Assembly: GCF_030272615.1 (NCBI RefSeq)
Contig: NC_081409.1
Coordinates: 203,671,949-203,735,948, forward strand
Direction: 5' to 3'
DNA from: Cryptomeria japonica
Lineage: Eukaryota > Streptophyta > Pinopsida > Cupressales > Cupressaceae
DNA: 64,000 nucleotides
Shown: positions 48,949-59,984 of the stretch, one piece after another
How the letters are laid out: each line of letters starts with the position of its first letter
How positions within the stretch are numbered: the stretch's first letter is position 1
Position numbers and translations under genes: made by a program
Notes under the pieces: generated by a model
What the model was told of the DNA's origin: nothing
Databases searched by the model: none
What the model saw: only the letters and a program-made list of their open reading frames with translations

Positions 48949-50286
48949 TGTTGGGTCATTGACAAAACCGGTCAATCCAGAGAACCGGTATATGTGCTAA
49001 GATTTGTCATTGATGTCTAACACTTATCAGTGAAGTGGTATCGGTAGAGTGGTGTTATTCAGTAAGCAAAGGTGATGACTTACAAACACATGGAAACAAC
49101 ATTGGTAACAAATGACCAAAGGTTCAATCAGCTCAAGGAAAGATAGACTAAGCCAACTGGTCTGTCATTCAAGAAGATCGGTCACTCTGATGATGATGAA
49201 GTCACAAAAGGTGACTCAAGCAAGAAAACTTGAGGTGGTATGCAAATCGAATCCTCATTGGCAAACAGGGGAAGAAACTTGATGCTAGCATAACAAACTG
49301 GCAATCAAAGAATAAACTGGTAATATAGAAGTGCAGTGGCATACCGGTACATCGGTATGACAGAAGGAAGATAGGTGTTCACCATAAATCTCAGAGCGGT
49401 GATCGGTTATTCAGTTGCGGTGGCAAAAGATGAGTTGGTGAGTTTGTGTCTATGCCAAATCACATGTTGGTAAGGTCAACTTCAGTTATCATGCAGTCAA
49501 GCATGATTACTTGCGAATTTTCTGGTTCACACTTAATTGACTGAATACGACCCAAAAGTTACTATCTTTGGAGGATGCAGTGGCAGATTTTGTTGAACAC
49601 TTGGTGGAAATGTTGTAAGGCGTGCAAAGAAAGAGTGGGAGATTTTGAATTTGAAATCTTCCTAAATCTATGATTGCTTTGATTGAGGGATCACCTGAAA
49701 GTGTTGGCAGAAAATGTATAAAGTGTTTTTGTATTCATTCAGAAAGACTAGATCGTGAAATTTGCAACAAGTAGACCTTGTTGAAGGCAATCCAAAGTGA
49801 AGAAAAGAGAGAGAGGAAGTGCTAAAAGGTTTTAGCAGAGCTGAGGGTGTTTGAGGTAGATTGACTAAGAGCAGAGCCTAGAGACAGAGAACCGACAGAG
49901 TGCAGAGCCGAAGGTGAGAGGATCGACAGAGTGCAGAGCTGAGGGACAGAGGACCGACTGAGTGAAGAGCCCAAGGTGTAAGAAGAAAACCGGTGCAGTG
50001 TAGAGAAGACACAACCGGTGTGAATAAAGTGTGATTCATATTGAAATCTGATCAAGCTATCAGTAGCTAATTCAACAGATCATTCATTTATTGCCTTCTA
50101 ACCATTGTAACATAAATCCCTTAACCAGACGAACTTTAACAGGTCCCTTTTGTAAAATCCCTTAACTGGGTGGCACCTAATAATGTCTTTGTAATCTCCT
50201 AACATGGATGGCTCCTCACCAGGGATACTCCAGAAGAGTACAAGTTTTGTGATTTACTACTCACACCATGGTTTTCTCCCATTTGG
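48949..50286 (+). mobile_element. Copia-type LTR fragment inside the Mutator-like element
   Basis: It starts TGTTGGGTCATTGACAAAACC and carries CCGGT-rich sequence. It ends with the LTR-typical run AAATCCCTTAACTGGGTGG, TTTGTGATTTACTACTCAC and CCATGGTTTTCTCCCATTTG, where the inverted repeat takes over. The expected last part of such an LTR is missing, and I saw no target duplication around it. It is either a partly deleted insertion or captured sequence. Confidence 0.55.
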
Positions 50287-51287
50287 GTGAGCTTTCATAT
50301 ATTGTGATTGTAACTAATATGAATGATATGTGCATTTGCAATGGATTTGATTTCCAATCATGGTGGTAGCTCTATGATGCTTTAAGTTTTCATTTGTATA
50401 TTATATCTCTTCATCGTCATGTGGTATGTTTATGTTGTCTCTCACTTCCCATCCAACATTTGATCTATTGTGTTTCATATGGATACATCATATTTAAAAT
50501 AACAAGAAATGTAAAAATTAACATCTCAAAAAATGACGTCAAATTATATGAATAACAATATTCTTTTTAGTGTAAAACAAAAATAACTTTTTCAATTATT
50601 ATCATTTTACCACATAATCAAATAAACTAATGAGCTTGTTATTATGTTAAGTATGAAAATATTTTACTTTTCAACCAATGCTTTCAAATATGTTGCAACC
50701 TCTCCATCATAATACACATACAAGTTAGATGATTCTCTCTAAGGTACCAAGAAAATCATAGGAAATTATTTTTATGGATACTTTTGGATTAAAAAATACG
50801 TGTTTACATTATTAAAGATACATTTAAATCTTATCTATAAACACTATTAATTTGAAATTTTCATTGATTTAAAGAATGATGTCAATTAATATATTATTTA
50901 AATTATATTTATGTAATATTATTATATTAATTTCAATATTAATAAAATAATAATTAGTAAAATAAATAAAGCTATTTAAAGAAAATAAAAAATATAATTT
51001 ATCATTTAAAAATTTAAATACATAAATTCAAAAAAAATTATGCTTATTAAAAACTTCCTATTTATATTAAAAATAAAAAAATAAAAAAAATTTAAACACA
51101 ACTTATTATTAAAAATAAATTAAAATATAAAATCAAACATTATAAACAAAATTCAACGGTGGAAGTTCCGGCGGGTGCAAGTGGGCGTTTTCCGTTTAAA
51201 GGCGCTGCAGACTGCTGACAGGTCGTGCAATGCATAGAGGAAGGCGCTGGTCGTGCGGTGCAAATTTTCCCCTGCATAGCCAGCGCC
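50287..51287 (-). repeat. Right terminal inverted repeat of the Mutator-like element
   Basis: Complement of 47455-48465. GGCGCTG occurs at 51201 and 51243 and, inverted, as the terminal CAGCGCC. It lacks an 11-bp segment present in the left copy near 47584. Confidence 0.9.
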
Positions 51288-51296
51288 CTAGAAGAC
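51288..51296. repeat. 9-bp target duplication CTAGAAGAC, right copy
   Basis: Identical to 47446-47454. Confidence 0.93.
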
Positions 51297-51769
51297 TTGG
51301 TCGTAGTTGATATGTTGAGGATAATTGGTGCAGGTTTTTGTTAGTGGTCTATTGAATATTTTTTTATTTTTACTTTTTAAGTAGTTATTTTAAATTTATA
51401 TTAGTAGTATTAATAATCATTTGTGGAGTTAAAATTTTGGTTCTAAAAATGGGTAAATATTAAATAAGAAATAAATTTGTGACGCTGTGACATTGTTGAT
51501 AATATAAGCTGTTTATTTTCAGTCTTTCCTTTTTTATAGCTTATTTTCCACTCTTAAAAAGTAGTTACTCCATTAAAATATGGAAAGATTCCAAATCATC
51601 TTTTTTATGAGTAAAAATTACATGAGAACATTCTTAATTGTTCAAATTTAAACAAAAAGTTACACTTACACACTTGATGAGGACATGAGAATAATATAGA
51701 AATTTTGATATAGAATATATTAATATTATTGTTTAAATATAAAATCAATATAAAGACAATTATCTATCA
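51297..51769. other. AT-rich sequence, presumably displaced receptor-kinase 3' flank
   Basis: Before the Mutator-like element inserted, this sequence adjoined the stop codon of the receptor kinase, so it may hold the original 3' UTR and poly(A) region. No conserved signal stands out in such AT-rich sequence. Confidence 0.4.
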
Positions 51770-52410
51770 TAATATAACATATGTTATTAATACATAATAT
51801 AGAAGATTTCAAAATAATGTGATTAGTTGATAGATTATAATATAGAAGAAAATAAAATAAGATAGTTTTAAAATAAAATTCATATAAATATATTAAATAT
51901 CTATATTTATCTTAAAAAATTCAAAAGGGTGTTAATTTGGAATTATTTTATTCATTTAAAAGTTATTTTATTTTACTTTGAAATTATTATATATTTCTTA
52001 GCTCTCTTATATCTTGATGATGGATCACAGAATGTGATGCAAAAACTATTACTTAGTCTAAACCAGAAATCTAGTAACAGATCAAATATACTACTTCTCA
52101 ATATGTTACTATGTCAAGACATTTCCATCAAAATGACAAAAAAATTAATTGAAAATAGAATAAATATGATAATTTCAATAGTGGACTTTAAACACGAGCA
52201 AATATTTTATGATTGAAAGTAGACCCAACTTACTGAAAAGATGGAACTTGGAAACAACTTGCTACATTGAGAAGAAATGGAGTAGTAAGACTAGCCCTAC
52301 CCCACCATAGCTAGAATGGATCGAAAGTACACAAAGTCAACTCAATTTTTGAATGGTTAAATCCATTAAAAGGACGAACAATTGAAGAAGTTACAAAGTT
52401 AGGTTGAACA
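51770..52410 (+). repeat. Dispersed repeat, copy A
   Basis: Its left part (AGAAGAAAATAAAATAAGATAG, AAAAGGGTGTTAATTTGGA) matches 60640-60745. Its right part (GATTGAAAGTAGACCCAACTT, CCTACCCCACCATAG, CAACTCAATTTTTGAATGG) matches 58361-58556 and 63141-63360. It has no coding capacity; it may be an old non-autonomous element. Confidence 0.7.
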
Positions 52411-52414
52411 TGAG

Positions 52415-52650
52415 TAGATGCACCAAAGCTAGAGCAAATCTAAAATACACAAACTAAACTCAATTTTTAAATGGATAAATCTATTAGAAAGATGGGTAAT
52501 TGCAGAAGTTACAAAATCAGGTTAAACATGGGTAGGTGCATCTACCATGTTCAACCTGACTTTGTAACTTCTCCAATTGCTAGTCCCTCTAATAGATTTA
52601 TTGAATATGCTATTTTCACTATTAGACTTACAAGACAAGAACGAACCTTA
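52415..52650. repeat. Foldback: partial repeat copy followed by its inverted copy
   Basis: 52440-52541 is another partial copy of the dispersed repeat. 52543-52610 is nearly its reverse complement, meeting at GGTAGGTGCA/TCTACC. The arms include AGAAGTTACAAAATCAGGTT against AACCTGACTTTGTAACTTCT and AATCTATTAGA against TCTAATAGATT. Confidence 0.75.
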
Positions 52651-52672
52651 TTTAATGATTGAAAGCAAAATG

Positions 52673-52685
52673 AAAAGATATAGCT
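52673..52685. repeat. LINE target duplication, left copy
   Basis: AAAAGATATAGCT here faces AAAAGATATAACT at 58358-58370; one mismatch. Confidence 0.72.
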
Positions 52686-52706
52686 AGTGTTGGTGGTTCA
52701 TCGGTT

Positions 52707-53882
52707 TTGCTCAATGGCTCCCCCTCCGAACAAACAACCTCAAAAATTCATTCCGAAAGTGTTTCACAAGGTATGCATTCTGACTCCCCTGCTGATGTGG
52801 TTTTACCTTTACCTGAATTTGATTATGCTTGTCAATGGCTTGAAAGTCACACCCTTGTTAGGTATTTTGTTGGGAGAACCCCCCTTGAAAGTGTGCTCAA
52901 AGATTGGGTCAACAAGGCCTGGGTCCCTCATGGGGTCCGCCTTGAGATGGTCCAAAACCTGACCAGGGGTTTTTTTCTGTTTCGCTTTTCGGAAGTTAGC
53001 CATGTGCAGGCCATTTTGGGTCACGGTCCTTGGTATGTCTGGTCCTCTTTGTTGGTTTTCCAAGCATGGACCCGTGACTTCACTGTCTCGGATGAGACCA
53101 AGCTCCGGGTCCCAGTTTGGATTGAATTCCCTGGTCTCCCTTTGCCTTGTGTGCCTTTTTTGAACCCTATTGCTTCCTCCCTAGGCAGAGTTGTCTATGT
53201 GGAGCCGGATAGGTTCTTCCAAGCCCGTCCCCAAAAAAGGGTTTGTGTGGAAGTTGACCTTTCCCATGATCTGAAAGACTCCATTGATATTCAAATAGGA
53301 TCTCTCCGGCATACCCAGAAAGTCACTTATTGCAACTTACCCAACACGTGCTATCGCTGTCAGTCCGCAAACCACAAGATCAAGGACTGCCCTTTAGCAG
53401 TGCCTCGTACACCCTCTCCACCACGGGAAAATGCTCATTCTCGTCAAGCAGATTCTTCTGCTCCTAAACAGGACTCTGCCTGGACTACGGTCACAGGGCG
53501 CAGGAATAAATCCTCTGGGTCGGCGCCAACTTCCAATGCCACCAAACAGATGAAGAATGTTTCAAACCCTTCTTAGAAGGGGACAGCGGCTCCAAGCAAG
53601 GTCAACAACGTACCTCCTCAGCCTCGACCTGAGTCCACGCCTCAACCCGCTGCCATTATGATGGCCCAGCCACACAACTCTGCTCCTGTTTCAGGAGCCC
53701 AAAGGCGCTCTCATAGCCCGTCTCTGCCTAGGGAGGAAGGGGAATATGTTTAGGAGAAGCGGAGGATCTCTTCTCCTTCTATCTAGATTAGCTCAGTTCC
53801 GTCGGAATTTTTGCGAAATCGTTTCTCTTCCCTGGATGGAGAGGAGCCGGAGTCTGATGATATGGACGCACTTCATCCATGA
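52707..53882 (+). pseudogene. LINE ORF1 (DUF4283 and zinc knuckle)
   Basis: The frame from 52707 encodes a DUF4283 region (LVRYFVGRTPLESVLKDWV, ILGHGPWYVW, LLVFQAWTRDF, VPVWIEFPGLPLPC) and a knuckle CYRCQSANHKIKDC, in which Asn replaces the usual Gly before His. A Pro/Ser-rich tail follows. TAG stops at 53574, 53751 and 53784 interrupt it, but the frame stays readable to the TGA at 53880-53882, overlapping the ORF2 ATG. The start could instead be an alternative ATG a few bases away; the first residues show no conserved feature. The role is binding the element's RNA. Confidence 0.85.
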
Positions 53883-56800
53883 ATTTCCTCTCATGGAATG
53901 TTCGAGGTCTTACTGACCTCTCCAGAAAGTATATTGTTAGAGATACTTTGAAAAAGTTGAATGGTATTGATATTTTGTGCCTTCAGGAAGTTAAGGTTTA
54001 TGGTTTTTTGCTCGCTTCGGCTTGTCGGTCCATCTGGTCAACCAGTTATATGTTTAGTACTACCCATGAGCTTGGGCATGGCAGAGTTGTCACTCTTTTG
54101 TCCCCACGGTGGCACTCCTGCGTGGTCGACCATGGGTCTGATCCCACGCAATGGCTTGCCTGGATTTTGTTCAATATTGATAATCATTCTTTCGGGGTAA
54201 TTAATGTCTATGCCCCGAATGATGTTGTGGAGCGCTTATTACTCTAGCGATGGATTGCTAACTCACTACCAGTTGCCACTTGGATTTTATGTGGGGACTT
54301 CAATATGGTTGAGATGGCTTGTGATAAAGATGGCATCCTGCCCTTCAGATGGGCAACTGGCAAGCGTGAGGCGTGGTTCTACATGTGCAATAAATTGGGG
54401 CTTTTTGATCGCAATATGGGTCGTCGCCATTCTCATTCTCCCTGGCACACCTGGTGCAATTTCAGGGCTGGTTCTGACAGAATTTTTAAGCGCCTTGATT
54501 GTGCCATGATCTCGGCACAATCTTTTTTCTCCTTCGCCAGCTCCTCCCTTCCAGTTAAGTCGTTAATGGATGTGACATTATCTGATCACTTCCCCATCAG
54601 TTTTTGTATTGAATGGGAGACACGTCAGTCTTGCGCGTGCCAGACGCAATTCTTCCTCAACACTTCTCTGCTTGGTCATAAAGCCACTCTGGCCCACATT
54701 CGCAGAGTTTGGAACTTGGAGTGCAGGCCAGCTCATAGTACGGGCTGGATTAGGTGGTGGAACGATGCCATCACCCGTACCGTGCGCTTCTTGCACATTT
54801 ATGGCCGCCAGCTGGCCATCTTTCGTCGACTGTCTTACGAGGCAACCACTACTGATCTGCTTTCTGCTAACAAGGCCTTAGCGGCTAGCCCTTTTTCTCC
54901 AACTTTGCAAGTTAAAGTTGTAGAATTACGGCACAAAAAGCAAGTTGCGAACAATTATACCGCTAGAGCCGCGCAAATCAAGGCCCGTTTGCACTAGCTC
55001 AAAATTGGTGATCGTGCCTCTAAGGAGTTTTTCTTGGCTTTGTGTGCCAAGCACTCCTCTCCAGGCATTAAAAAGATCAAAGATGGCGTACAAGTCCTTT
55101 CGAAGCTGCCAGACATTTTGCAGGCTTTTGTGCGTCATTACGAGCAAGTCTTCACTACCCAAGACCCCATGCCTGAGCACCAGCAGGCCCTGCAGGATTG
55201 CCTTGCTGTCGTGCCACATAGGCTGTCTGCAGCCCAGAAAATTTTTTGTGACAGGTTGCTTACACTGGAGGATCTGAAAGAGGCATTACATTCCATGGCC
55301 GATGATAAAGCCCCGGGCCTTGATGGCTTTCCCTATGAATTTTACAAAGCTTCTGGGACTGTGTGGGTCCCGACTTATTTCAGGTTTATTTAGAGGCTTT
55401 TCATTCTAATTCTCTAGGAGAGCTGATAAATAAAGGAAATATTAAGTTCATACCTAAAGCCGGTGATCCTAAGGATATTTGCAATTGGCGGCCTATCATG
55501 CTCCTCAATGTTTCTTACAAAATTATTGCTAAAGCTCTTGCTTTAAAAATCCGCCATCTTTTGCCTCTCATTGTGCGCCCAAAACAGACTGGATTTATTA
55601 AATCCAGGTATATTCTGGATAACATCATCGTCGTCTGCGAAGGCATGGAGTGGGCCCGACGCTCCAACCAGAAGGTTGTTTTCATCAAAATTGATTTTGC
55701 TAAAGCCTATGATCATATTGAATGGCCTTTCATTCTTGCCATGCTGCAAGCTTTGGGTTTTGGGCCCAATTTTATCCAATTTGTTCGCATGCTCTTTGCG
55801 GATGCCTCGGCCTATATCACCATCAATGGTCGACAGTCTTCAGCCTTTGGCCTCTTCCGCTCTATTCGGCAGGGTTGCCCTTTAGCTCCCTCGCTGTATG
55901 TGCTTGCCGCTGAAGGGTTTAGTTATCTGTTGGCTAATGCTGCATCTTTGCAGTGTGTTAAAGGCATTTCATTACCTAATTCTCAGTTGTAGTTACTCAA
56001 TGGGCACTTTGCGGATGACTCTTTTCTCACTCTCTTGGAGGAAGAGGAGACTATTCGCGAGGCGCTCTAGTGCCTCAATATATTTTGTCTTGCTTCGGGC
56101 TCCACCATTCAGTGGCATAAGACACTTTGTTACCGACAATCTGTTCTGCCTTGTCCTGCTTGGCTGCAACCCTTTGGCTGGAAGTGGATTGGGCCAGGCG
56201 AAACTTTCTGCTTTTTGGGCATTTTTTTTGCTTTTCAAGCCTCCCCAGCGGAGCTTTAGCAGGTTGTGCTTGCTCGAGTGGAGAAAAAGCTGGCTTATTA
56301 GATCACCAAGCCTCTGTCTTTGGCGGGAAAGTTCCAGATTTGTTCTAAAGTTCTTGTCGCTACTCATGTTTATTATTCTTCTTGCTGGGCGCCTTCTAAA
56401 GCTGCTTATAGCAAGCTTGAAAAATTACTTTAGGATTTTCTTTGGGCCTCCTCTGATACTCATCATGGCTTCCATCGTGTCGCCTGGGATATTTGATGTC
56501 TCCTCAGGGACTCTGGAGGCTTGGGTCTGTTGTCCACCCAGAGGCAAGGAATTGCTTTATGTGTCAAATGGGTTATTCGCGCCCTTACGGGTGACGAGGC
56601 TTGGAAAATTCTCCTTCACCACTGCATTCAGTCCGGTTTCCCTGTCAACAAACCGGCCTGGAAAGGAATTGGCCTCCAGACCCTTCTGGTTATGAAAGAG
56701 TCGGTTCAGATAGTTGGTACGTTTGTTGCCAAAAGCATTTGGCGTGCCTAGGAGTCTGTCAAACCCTGGCTCCGGTGGTCTGGCTCCGGCTTTCGGGACG

Positions 56801-58179
56801 GGCTCTCATTGAACCAGCACAATGTGTGGTGGTCGCCCTTGTTTGCTAGAAACGGCCAGCCCTTGGCCAAAGTGCCCTAGCTCAAAGCTCTCAGATTTCA
56901 TAAGAAGGGTATTCATACTCTTCATCAGCTTTTTCTCAGACCTACCATGCGTATCATGAAGTGGGACGAGTTCCGTGCTTTGTATAGTTTTCAAAACTAG
57001 GACCGGGCTACTTTTGAAGGTCTGGTGAGTGCTATCCCAGATGAGATGCTACATAAAATTGGTATTCGTGGGCCCAAGCCTTGGTGGCAAGATTGGAAAT
57101 GGTACCCAGATACTCTTTTGAGAAACTACAAGCCTCGGCTTGGTTACAGGTGGCTGTCGCCTCACTTTCCCATGATCCAGAGTCTGAATCAGAGGTGGTT
57201 ACTTCAATCTTCTGAGCCTGTTTGGCGTAAAAACACTTGGTCTGCAAGTGTTGAGCCGAAGCTCGCCCATTTTGCCTAGTGTATTCTTTTCCAAGGCTTT
57301 CCTGTGGGCTCTCGACTTGTTCATTTGGGGGTTCCGGACCCTCGGTGCCCGTTTTGTGGGCAGTCTGAGACTTTTAAGCATCTCTTTTGGTTTTGCCCTA
57401 GGGCCCAGCAGTATTGGAACTAGATACATGATTTTTTTCGGCCATTTCGACCGGAGCCGTTCTCTTGGCACATGATTCTACTGGGGGATTCGTCCAGATT
57501 CCCAGCTAAATATACCCAGCTTTGGCACACTTTTAGGGTGGAAATCCTCTTTACTATTTGGAAAGATAGAAATGGCTGCATATTTGCTCATTCTCAAATG
57601 GATTGTCAGATTTCTATGTATTCTAAAGCTACTATTTTCTCTAATGTATTATTTCAGATACAGGTGCAAGCCAATAAAGTGGCGCTTGAAGTGGCTCACC
57701 TTCAGGTCCTCCTGGACCATTGGGACAATGCCCCGTACACTATGGCTCGGGTCCCCAACTCACCCTCCTCCTCTCGCCAACGGTCGCCCTCTCGGGGCCA
57801 ACGACGGAGTGGCTCCGCGTGTCCCCGTTCTCAGTCTCCGCCTCGGTGCGACTCTCGCCCCCCTCAGCACGCTCGCTCTCCTCCGTCGTGGGCTAGCCAG
57901 GGGTGGTTTTCTGGTGGGCCATCGGGGAGTGGGGGTGGTTGGCCCTCTGATGATGCTCCTGCTCCTGGTACTGCTTCTGGTTCAGGTTGGCTAGATTCGG
58001 ATAAAGTCTTTCCGCTGCTGGCCCTTGCAATCTCGCCCCAGTGCGAGGAAGAAATCAAAGAAAAAGAAGATAATGATGGTTGGGCTCCTCCTGACGTCAA
58101 TCCTGACCCCGCTGATGTATGGGGAAAGAGGGAGGACAGAGACCCTCCTGGCTCTACTGGCACTGCCTTGGCCGCTTGA
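53879..58179 (+). pseudogene. LINE ORF2 (endonuclease, RT, zinc region, Ser/Pro/Arg-rich tail)
   Basis: The endonuclease has LSWNVRGL, CLQEVK, INVYAPND, then after a TAG (54245) CGDFNMVE and SDHFPISF. After another TAG (54995) come DKAPGLDGFPYEFY and, past a frameshift near 55370, FIPKAGDP, RPIMLLNVSYKIIAK, IKIDFAKAYDHIEW, SIRQGCPLAP and FADD, preceded by a TAG at 55990. Further shifts lie in 56100-57280. A zinc-binding stretch CPFCGQSETFKHLFWFC is at about 57340-57390. The last frame runs to 58179 with a tail rich in Ser, Pro, Arg and Gly (SSSRQRSPSRGQRRSGS). No RNase H motif follows. Confidence 0.86.
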
Positions 58180-58357
58180 TGGCCTTTTTTTAATGTTTGT
58201 TATCTTAGATTTCTAGGCTTGGCCCATGACTTTCTAATTTTCTGGGCTCTGCCCATGTGACTTTCAGGGTGTGCTTTCTTACCACCCAACCTTTTTTTTG
58301 TGAATATGTATTTAATCTCTTTATTAATATAGATTAGAGGCTTATTCATAAAAAAAA
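58180..58357 (+). other. LINE 3' untranslated region and A-tail
   Basis: About 170 bp after the ORF2 stop, rich in T and ending ATTAGAGGCTTATTCAT before the A-run. L1-type machinery recognises this end during insertion; no hairpin is obvious. Confidence 0.55.
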
Positions 58358-58556
58358 AAAAGATATAACTTGAAAAGAACTTGCTTTATTGAAAAGAAAT
58401 GGAATAACAAGAACTACCCTACCCCACCATAACTAGTATGGATCAAAAGTACACAAATCCAACTCAATTTTTGAATGGATAAATCCATTAGAAAGACTAA
58501 CAATTGAAAAAGTTACAAAGTCGGGTTATACATGGTTAGATGCACCTATCAATCAC
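58358..58556 (+). repeat. Dispersed repeat, copy C (interrupted by the LINE)
   Basis: Its left end lies before the LINE (about 52650-52685) and it continues here: GAAAAGAACTTGC, CCTACCCCACCATAACTAG, CTCAATTTTTGAATGGATAAA. It matches copies A and D. Confidence 0.75.
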
Positions 58557-59984
58557 ACCTAGCACAGCTTGAGTGGGAGTATCTTACTATTTCAGAGTGC
58601 GAGTATACTTTTCTTTCCTATATGCAGATGTGGATGGTACCCCAATCCCTTATTCATCTGATTTAGGTAGAGTATCATTTCATTAGTCTCGTCGCTCAGA
58701 AGGTGCAAAGGGAACATCGTAATCACTTGGAACAGCTTTATAGAGGAATCTACCAATTCCAAGAACCAAACAATCACCAAATAAATTAACTAGTCTACTT
58801 ATAGTAAGCCCACTTGATTCACTACTGCACTTTTGAGATTTTGTATCTTCTTTTGTCTTTCCGGGAGCTCAATAAACTGAATACTTGTTCAAAGAGGCAC
58901 GATTATCAATTGATAGACTAGGCAGGGAGGTAGGAAGATCATAACCATTCGAGGTGTCTAAGCGTGGATGGGAAATGCGGTTAAAAGTATTATGAGTCAA
59001 GAACAGGCAAATTATGAGCTTCTGTCTATCCTCTTTTTCATGAGAATAATTTATGTTATTTCTGAGCGCCATCAAGTACGTCCCAGATTTGGATAGGAGT
59101 GAATACTGCTTATTGGATTGGACCACAAAACAATTATTTTTTTCTCCAACTCTCCCAGATGTCAATGTTTGGCACTAATCCTCGTGATTTTTCCTTCATT
59201 CACAAATAAAACTAGGAATAATTTTCTTGCTCTTCTTGTCCATTTTGTCAACGACGATAATGATGAAGTCGTGTTCATCCCCTATCCTTCGACAAATACT
59301 GTTACCACCTTTACCTTACCACCTTTACCTGAGTGCCAAGTGTGCAACGTCTACCAAGGTCGAGAAAATGTCTTTCACATTGTAACAAGCCCTGTTTATA
59401 TCACGACTGATATTTTCTAGGTTTGGTATGTTTCTTAATGTATGTTGTCACATTAAGAATACACTTATAGGCTTAAAAGTGTTAAACACTCAGAGTTGAC
59501 TAACATTCTCTAGGCTTGATATGTTGCTTAGTGTGTGTGGTTTAAGGCTGGTCATATCACAACTTGATCGAAATATCGGAGAAATGATATTTTTTTATTA
59601 GCATGATAATGAATTAAGAAGAGTCAATTTACCAAATTTATTAACATTAGACCTGCCAACTCTTACTGCTCTAAACAATTGTAGTCCTAGAAGATAAGCT
59701 CAATAAAACTATATGCCATTAATACATAATATAAAACAAAAAAGAAAATAGTTTACTGAGTTTGGTAGGTAGTGACATACAATAATTTTTAATACAGATA
59801 AAACATATATTAAAATAAGGGGTGCAATGCATCAAGTTCTTATCAATAGTGTTGATAGAAGAGATGAGAGATAAATATCTAGAGAGGGAAAGATGTTGAG
59901 AAGAGAGACTAAGAGGGATGTGGAGAAATACATAGAAGTTGCTATCATTTGTTTAGATTAGTTATAAAGTAAAATAAACTAAAT
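58557..59984. other. No recognisable gene
   Basis: Frames of about 100 codons occur at 58869-59165 (minus) and 59118-59420 (plus), overlapping on opposite strands. Neither has a domain I recognise. Confidence 0.45.

Larger units (their letters stand above)
47455..51287. mobile_element. Mutator-like element with 1-kb inverted repeats, non-autonomous
   Basis: 3,833 bp begin GGCGCTGGCTATGCAGGGG and end with the complement, inside a perfect 9-bp duplication. The inverted repeats extend about 1 kb each. Between them, 48466-50286 has no transposase frame (no MULE or SWIM motif seen). The middle holds about 480 bp of AT-rich sequence and a copia-type LTR fragment. The near-identical repeats, with few substitutions and one 11-bp indel, suggest a fairly recent insertion mobilised in trans. 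Confidence 0.9.
52686..58357 (+). mobile_element. L1-type LINE without RNase H, inserted in the dispersed repeat
   Basis: 5.7 kb between a 13-bp target duplication and an A-tail that merges with the right copy. ORF1 has DUF4283 and a CCHC-like knuckle. ORF2 has endonuclease, RT and a zinc-binding region, then a Ser/Pro/Arg-rich tail instead of RNase H. Its protein sequence is clearly distinct from the LINE at 15175 (for example FADD, not FVDD). It has several TAG stops and a few frameshifts. Its C-rich coding composition contrasts with the AT-rich surroundings. Confidence 0.92.

Noticed and set aside
48949-50286. Transposase or captured host gene inside the Mutator-like element
   Set aside because: No frame longer than about 80 codons and no exon-like structure; the sequence fits an LTR better.
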